From the NCBI GenBank assembly GCA_049514435.1, contig JBEKVB010000003.1:1-64000 (forward strand): 64,000 nucleotides of DNA, given 5' to 3'. Below the pieces are notes generated by a model. It did no database searches, had not been told where the DNA came from, and saw only the letters and a list, made by a program, of their open reading frames with translations. This stretch comes from UBA4810 sp002479215 (GTDB lineage Bacteria; Desulfobacterota; Syntrophia; Syntrophales; Smithellaceae). The translations under genes and the position numbers were made by a program. Positions 60,431-64,000 of the stretch are shown here, in pieces (within the stretch, counting starts at the first letter, position 1; each line of letters opens with the position of its first letter).

Positions 60431-60510
60431 TAATACCCTCCGCTTCGCGGGATTGTTCAACTTACCAACTCCACCGCGCTCCGTTTTGGGAATTGGAGTT
60501 TCAACAATAA
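60431..60510 (-). repeat. family B hairpin repeat
   Basis: On the minus strand: TTGTTGAAACTCC, arms CCAATTCC and GGAGTTGG, then TAAGTTGAACAATCCCGCGA followed by AGCGGAGGGTA, shared with the 13.0 kb copy. The arm pairing contains a compensatory-looking change. Confidence 0.6.
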
Positions 60511-60655
60511 CGAGGCGGCAGTGAAACTCGAATTTCAGGAACACAGTGAACTGGGATTCATTAGTTGAACTGTCCCGCATCAGCGGCGGCAAAGAGGAAG
60601 CTCCCCGGCATGCGCCGGGCAGGCTCTGCCAACAAAGTTAGCCAAAGACCGGGGG
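60511..60655 (+). repeat. family A, copy 7, with nested family B unit
   Basis: GAGGCGGC is followed at once by GTGAAACTCGAATTTC, a loop and GGGATTCATTAGTTGAAC; then TGTCCC-CATCAG and GGCGGCAAAGAGGAAGC, GGCATGCGCC and CTGCCAACAAAG. The nesting point (after GAGGCGGCA) is the same as in copy 4. Confidence 0.7.
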
Positions 60656-60745
60656 CGCGTCCCGCAGGGAAGCGCATAACAAATCAAAAACTTACCTCAC
60701 CAGTAATTACCGCCTGTAAGATGGTAACTTACAAGCGAATTGGTA

Positions 60746-61513
60746 TCATTTAGGCGGCATGCGCAAAGCGCCGTCCAACCTGATACAGCAGCCGTTAAGC
60801 ATTGTGTTTTCAATGATGTGAATAGTCAGCTTGGCATATTCAATGGGTTTCCCCAGCCGCCGTGGAAAGGGAACCGTCTTCGCTAAATCTTCTTTAACCG
60901 CCGTTGGTAAGCCAGCCATCATCGGCGTATCGAAAAGCCCCGGGGCAATGGCGGCCACCCTTATTCCGTAATCGGCGCATTCGCGGGCGATAGGCAGGGT
61001 CATTCCCACTATGCCGGCTTTAGAGCCGCTGTATGCGGCCTGTCCTATCTGTCCGTCAAACGCGGCAACTGAAGCTGTATTAACGATAACACCTTTTTCG
61101 CCTTCTTCATTGGGCGTGTTGTTGATCATTTGTTCAACTACCAACCTGAGCACATTGAGCGTTCCTACAAGATTTATTTGCACTACTTTATTGAAAGCAT
61201 CCAAAGGCAGGGGGCCTTTCTTGCTTATAATCTTGCCCGGATTGGCTACACCCGCACAATTGACGGCAACATTTATTTTGCCGAATGCTTCCACAGTCTT
61301 CTTGATTGCCTGCTGAATTTCGGCCTCATTGGTCACGTCGGCTTTTATAAATATCGCGTTAGCTCTTAACCCGGCCGCAAGCTTTTCGCCCCTGACCGAA
61401 TCGACATCAACTATGGCTACCTTGGCGCCACTTTTAACCAATTCGATGACAGTGGCTTCTCCCAATCCCGACACTCCGCCTGTTATTAGCGCAACCACTT
61501 CCTTGATATTCAT
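60746..61513 (-). CDS. short-chain dehydrogenase, 3-hydroxyacyl-CoA dehydrogenase type II-like
   Basis: 255 residues from ATG 61513, with AGGAGG 5 bases before. Rossmann motif G-G-V-S-G-L-G near 12, N-C-A-G near 88, catalytic Ser in N-T-A-S-V-A-A-F-D-G, and Y-S-G-S-K (Tyr, Lys). The stretch G-Q-I-G-Q-A-A-Y and A-P-G-L-F-D-T-P-M match the HSD17B10/type II hydroxyacyl-CoA dehydrogenase group, which oxidises 3-hydroxyacyl-CoA with NAD in beta-oxidation. That fits a syntrophic fatty-acid or aromatic-acid degrader. Its 3' end borders a repeat cluster. No other beta-oxidation gene is in the window. Confidence 0.88.
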   Translation of the reverse strand: MNIKEVVALITGGVSGLGEATVIELVKSGAKVAIVDVDSVRGEKLAAGLRANAIFIKADVTNEAEIQQAIKKTVEAFGKINVAVNCAGVANPGKIISKKGPLPLDAFNKVVQINLVGTLNVLRLVVEQMINNTPNEEGEKGVIVNTASVAAFDGQIGQAAYSGSKAGIVGMTLPIARECADYGIRVAAIAPGLFDTPMMAGLPTAVKEDLAKTVPFPRRLGKPIEYAKLTIHIIENTMLNGCCIRLDGALRMPPK

Positions 61514-61610
61514 CATCTCCTCCTTTTTTTCATCGAAATATATCAACCACCAATTATTTGTCTGGTTGACTATGCGGCGGGTAAAATGTCCTTTGAACTA
61601 TGAATGGCAT

Positions 61611-62990
61611 TTATACCCGTTTTTTTAAAACATTGTTAAAAGGCCTAATCATTTCCACTTTCATTCGTTTGATAAACTCGTGGCGGATAAACGGAATTTT
61701 TGTAAGCAGAACTATGCTGCTGTTAATCAGCCGCCATTTGTAGTTCTTTTGGGGGAAATTATAAAAGCCATGTTTTTTGTAATATTTGTGATCAGCCTGA
61801 AAAACTATGCGCAGTCTGCTCCAAACGGCATCCCGAAATAACTTTTTACCCGCAACCTGATAAAACGTTCTCGGTTTTATGTAGGCCAGTTTACTGTACA
61901 TAACCGCGTTGGAAGCTACGATTTGCAGAGCGGCATTAATTTCTGCCGAGCTACCCATATCGTCGCTGACAAATCCGACAAGATTGGAGTCCTGCATTCC
62001 TACATGAGCTTCCAAAATTTCACGCAAATTATAAATTTGAGTGAACGGCCCGGAAATAACATAACCGATTTGTTTATCCCGTAGAACCGGTATATGGCCA
62101 TTGAAAAAGCTGCGGTCAAAAAAGCATTTCCATAACGACGAAAGATATCGGTCATGAATGGAGCCGGCAAAGAATAAAACATCGGCCGTTTTTATTTTCT
62201 GGTTGAAAAAATCAATGAATCCGTCTTTACCTTCGTAAACGCAGACATTGTCCATACCGCATTGCATACAGCCCAGGCAGCCGCCTTTAATATCAATATC
62301 TTTAAGTTGCACTAATTCGGCGGCGGGGAAAAAAGTTTTTTGTAAATTTTCCACCATCTTACGGAGATTAGGACTTTTGCTCATATCATCAACGGCAATT
62401 AATACTTTTTTGCCGTTGGTCTCCACAGACATAAGCTTGGCCGGTTTATAAACAGTTCCCTGCGCGATCAGCGGTTTATAATTTTTTATCGCAGGGATGC
62501 CCTCTTTGATCGCTTTGATGAATAACTCACCAAAAGTTTTCAGCCTTTGCCTTTCTCGGGATTTATGCAGATCACTCATTTCCGCCGAATAGGGTCCAAA
62601 ATATTTCATTTTCAAATCGTCGCAGATAGCATTGATATAATTGTGGGCGGCATGATCAAAAAAGTTGATGGATGTAGAAAGGCTCGCAGCCGGTTTCCCA
62701 CGGAAAGCCGCAGTTTCATTTCTTTCAAAAATCAATTCGATAAATCTTTTATACTGCGAACAAACAAGGAAAAAATAAAGGGGGAACGCCCAAAGGACGG
62801 CGTCGGCAGCGGATATTTCCCCGATAATTTCCTGAAAAGTTTTGTTATCTTTTTCCAGTTTTTTAATTTTCAGGGCTATATCAAAAATCTTGAATTCAAC
62901 AGCGGGAAATTTTTGTTCGAGAAAATGGACATATTGCATAGTAACGCTGATTTGTCCCTTTGGCGAACCGTTTAATATCGCGATCTTCAT
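61611..62990 (-). CDS. tandem flavodoxin-like NAD(P)H-dependent FMN reductase family protein
   Basis: A 459-residue protein with two flavodoxin-like folds. Domain one (1-190) starts M-K-I-A-I-L-N-G-S-P-K-G, the FMN phosphate loop, with F-P-L-Y near 69. Domain two (about 205-340) starts K-K-V-L-I-A-V-D-D; its phosphate loop is degenerate. It has G-C-L-G-C-M-Q-C near 246-253, the Cys motif of iron-sulfur flavoproteins, though spacing suggests at most one cluster. The C-terminal 110 residues are basic and could bind membrane. Such tandem proteins appear in anaerobes; electron donors and acceptors are unknown. Confidence 0.8.
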   Translation of the reverse strand: MKIAILNGSPKGQISVTMQYVHFLEQKFPAVEFKIFDIALKIKKLEKDNKTFQEIIGEISAADAVLWAFPLYFFLVCSQYKRFIELIFERNETAAFRGKPAASLSTSINFFDHAAHNYINAICDDLKMKYFGPYSAEMSDLHKSRERQRLKTFGELFIKAIKEGIPAIKNYKPLIAQGTVYKPAKLMSVETNGKKVLIAVDDMSKSPNLRKMVENLQKTFFPAAELVQLKDIDIKGGCLGCMQCGMDNVCVYEGKDGFIDFFNQKIKTADVLFFAGSIHDRYLSSLWKCFFDRSFFNGHIPVLRDKQIGYVISGPFTQIYNLREILEAHVGMQDSNLVGFVSDDMGSSAEINAALQIVASNAVMYSKLAYIKPRTFYQVAGKKLFRDAVWSRLRIVFQADHKYYKKHGFYNFPQKNYKWRLINSSIVLLTKIPFIRHEFIKRMKVEMIRPFNNVLKKRV

Positions 62991-63078
62991 AATAAAACCC
63001 TTTATTGTGCAGAATTCAAATTAGGGAAATCACTATCACAAGAAAAATATCATAACAAGAAGATATCCAGAGGACTAA

Positions 63079-63293
63079 TACCATTTCTAAATCAAAGATG
63101 ATATCGAGGCGGCTAGGAGGAGGCGACGAGGCGTATTGTTGTACATACGTTGAGGAAGCAGACGACGACACCAACAAAGATAGCGCCTTGATCGGAAACG
63201 CATTCCCTTAAGGAAAGCGCATAAAAAATAGGCCATCACATTACCGAGAATTTTAGCTAACATGGCAAAAATTCCTTTAGAATTGGTATCAGG
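63079..63293 (+). repeat. family A, copy 8, with module X
   Basis: The best complete copy: TAATACCATTTCTAAATCAA, GATGATATCGAGGCGGC, AGGAGGAGGCGACGAGGCG, TACATACGTTGAGGAAGC, AGACGACGACACCAACAAAG. Then module X (TTCCCTTAAGGAAAGCGC, ACATTACCGAGAATTTTAGC) and the closing terminal repeat CCTTTAGAATTGGTATCA. Confidence 0.8.
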
Positions 63294-63915
63294 ATAAAAA
63301 TGCATAAGCAACTAGATGACCATCGTGGCTTAAGCTGATGTCAATATCTGATTTTTTTCCACCAATATAAACATGCGGCGGCTGAAGCTCACTTTTATCT
63401 TGTACTCTGTTGATTTTGATGTCACTTAAATTTAAACGGAAAAAATCGGCTATACTTCGGGCAAGGCATTTTCGCGCAAATAAAGATGGATCTATTCTCT
63501 TCTTATTTTCCTTCTCCAGAAGAACTTCGACTTTACAGACTAACCTGTCCAAATCAGCCGGGTGATCTGCTCCCACGCAATGAACGTAGCGGAAATGAGA
63601 AAAGAGACGAACATAAACCGCTTCCGCGTCCGGAATCTTAACCTCACCCTCTAAACACGCCGATTCGAATTTCTTGAGAATTACCATCCATCGGCGCGGC
63701 AAAAAAGCAGCATCAGCACACTTTTTTTTTATGACCTTATAGGCTGTTTCTTTACAAGCCCAAAGCGACCACAGCGCCTTATCAGGATTTTCCGCGTTTT
63801 GTACAAAATCAACTTCAGCAGCGGTGAGGATTTTCTTTAGAAAGCGTGAATCCCTGCTTTTCCCTGTGTTTGCCGGCTCTCTCAAATCCACGATATCGTT
63901 CCCTATGTGCGGCAA
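63289..63915 (-). CDS. 4'-phosphopantetheinyl transferase superfamily protein
   Basis: 208 residues from TTG 63915, which follows TGGAGGAG by 8 bases; an upstream in-frame TTG at 63939 lacks such a site. Early I-G-N-D-I-V-D-L (metal Asp) and W-A-C-K-E-T-A-Y-K-V near 80 give the W-x-x-K-E-(A/T) signature of AcpS/Sfp enzymes, which load phosphopantetheine onto carrier proteins. The length lies between AcpS (about 125) and Sfp (about 225). The 3' end overlaps the terminal repeat of a family A element by a few bases. A frame upstream that ends at 63949 may be the tail of the preceding gene. Confidence 0.85.
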   Translation of the reverse strand: MPHIGNDIVDLREPANTGKSRDSRFLKKILTAAEVDFVQNAENPDKALWSLWACKETAYKVIKKKCADAAFLPRRWMVILKKFESACLEGEVKIPDAEAVYVRLFSHFRYVHCVGADHPADLDRLVCKVEVLLEKENKKRIDPSLFARKCLARSIADFFRLNLSDIKINRVQDKSELQPPHVYIGGKKSDIDISLSHDGHLVAYAFLS

Positions 63916-64000
63916 AATACTTCTCCTCCATTTGTGCAAGACGGTTAATTATTTGCGTGGCATATTCTCGTTGCACTCGCAGTCCGCTTCCCTCGATTCG

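Noticed and set aside
63949..64000. Tail of a further minus-strand gene at the right edge
   Set aside because: Two frames are open over this short stretch and neither can be preferred from 50 bases.

Overview
The window looks like a chromosome segment of a Gram-negative, anaerobic bacterium of the deltaproteobacterial (Desulfobacterota, Syntrophaceae/Smithella-like) kind. This is an inference. It rests on a complete outer-membrane type II secretion operon, LptE, an anaerobic (class III) ribonucleotide reductase, the DapL route to diaminopimelate, ferredoxin-type DUF362 proteins and dispersed repeats of a kind I associate with that group. No rRNA or CRISPR array was seen; there is one intact tRNA (Thr, CGT).

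Layout. 1-4.6 kb: the 5' part of a six-PAS sensor protein, rmuC and a lipoprotein. 4.8-12.9 kb: purL-purQ, a membrane metallophosphoesterase, tRNA-Thr, a DUF362 ferredoxin protein, a DUF1893 protein and a YchF-related GTPase. 13.2-18.9 kb: dapL and dapF, separated by an accessory island holding a decayed IS3 element, a lipoprotein with four repeats, a gene remnant and a 3' fragment of tRNA-Met. 18.9-33.2 kb: one minus-strand type II secretion operon, gspF-G-H-I-J-K-L-M-N-C-A-(GspB-like TPR)-D-E, running on into dapF. 33.5-36.4 kb: a thioesterase, an MBL hydrolase and a ParA/MinD-like ATPase paired with a J-domain/HTH protein. 36.5-42.2 kb: a peptidoglycan-turnover group (SpoIID/LytB, AmpG-like permease, MurU-like and AmgK-like enzymes) interrupted by two AT-rich small genes with their own palindromic promoter. 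42.4-44.4 kb: two gene cassettes, each ending in an integron-type attC site (PIN protein; zinc-cysteine plus REase-like protein). 44.8-53.3 kb: leuS-lptE, a glycosyltransferase/HIT-like fusion, two cell-wall hydrolases, an alpha/beta hydrolase and rpsT. 53.5-57.6 kb: nrdD coupled to an HD-domain phosphohydrolase, then tatA. 57.8-60.3 kb: AT-rich accessory genes, the last with another attC-like end. 60.7-64 kb: an SDR dehydrogenase, a double flavodoxin-like protein and a phosphopantetheinyl transferase.

The most interesting items are the following. (1) Integron-like cassettes occur without a visible integrase, and all three cassette genes look nuclease-related. (2) NrdD carries Lys where the glycyl-radical Gly should be. 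(3) At least three families of short, structured, non-coding mobile repeats are present. One is nested in another at the same position in two loci, one appears to form the 5' end of a transporter gene, and one supplies stop codons to dapL and gspF. (4) A candidate peptidoglycan-recycling locus. All functions are read from sequence motifs; no database search was run.
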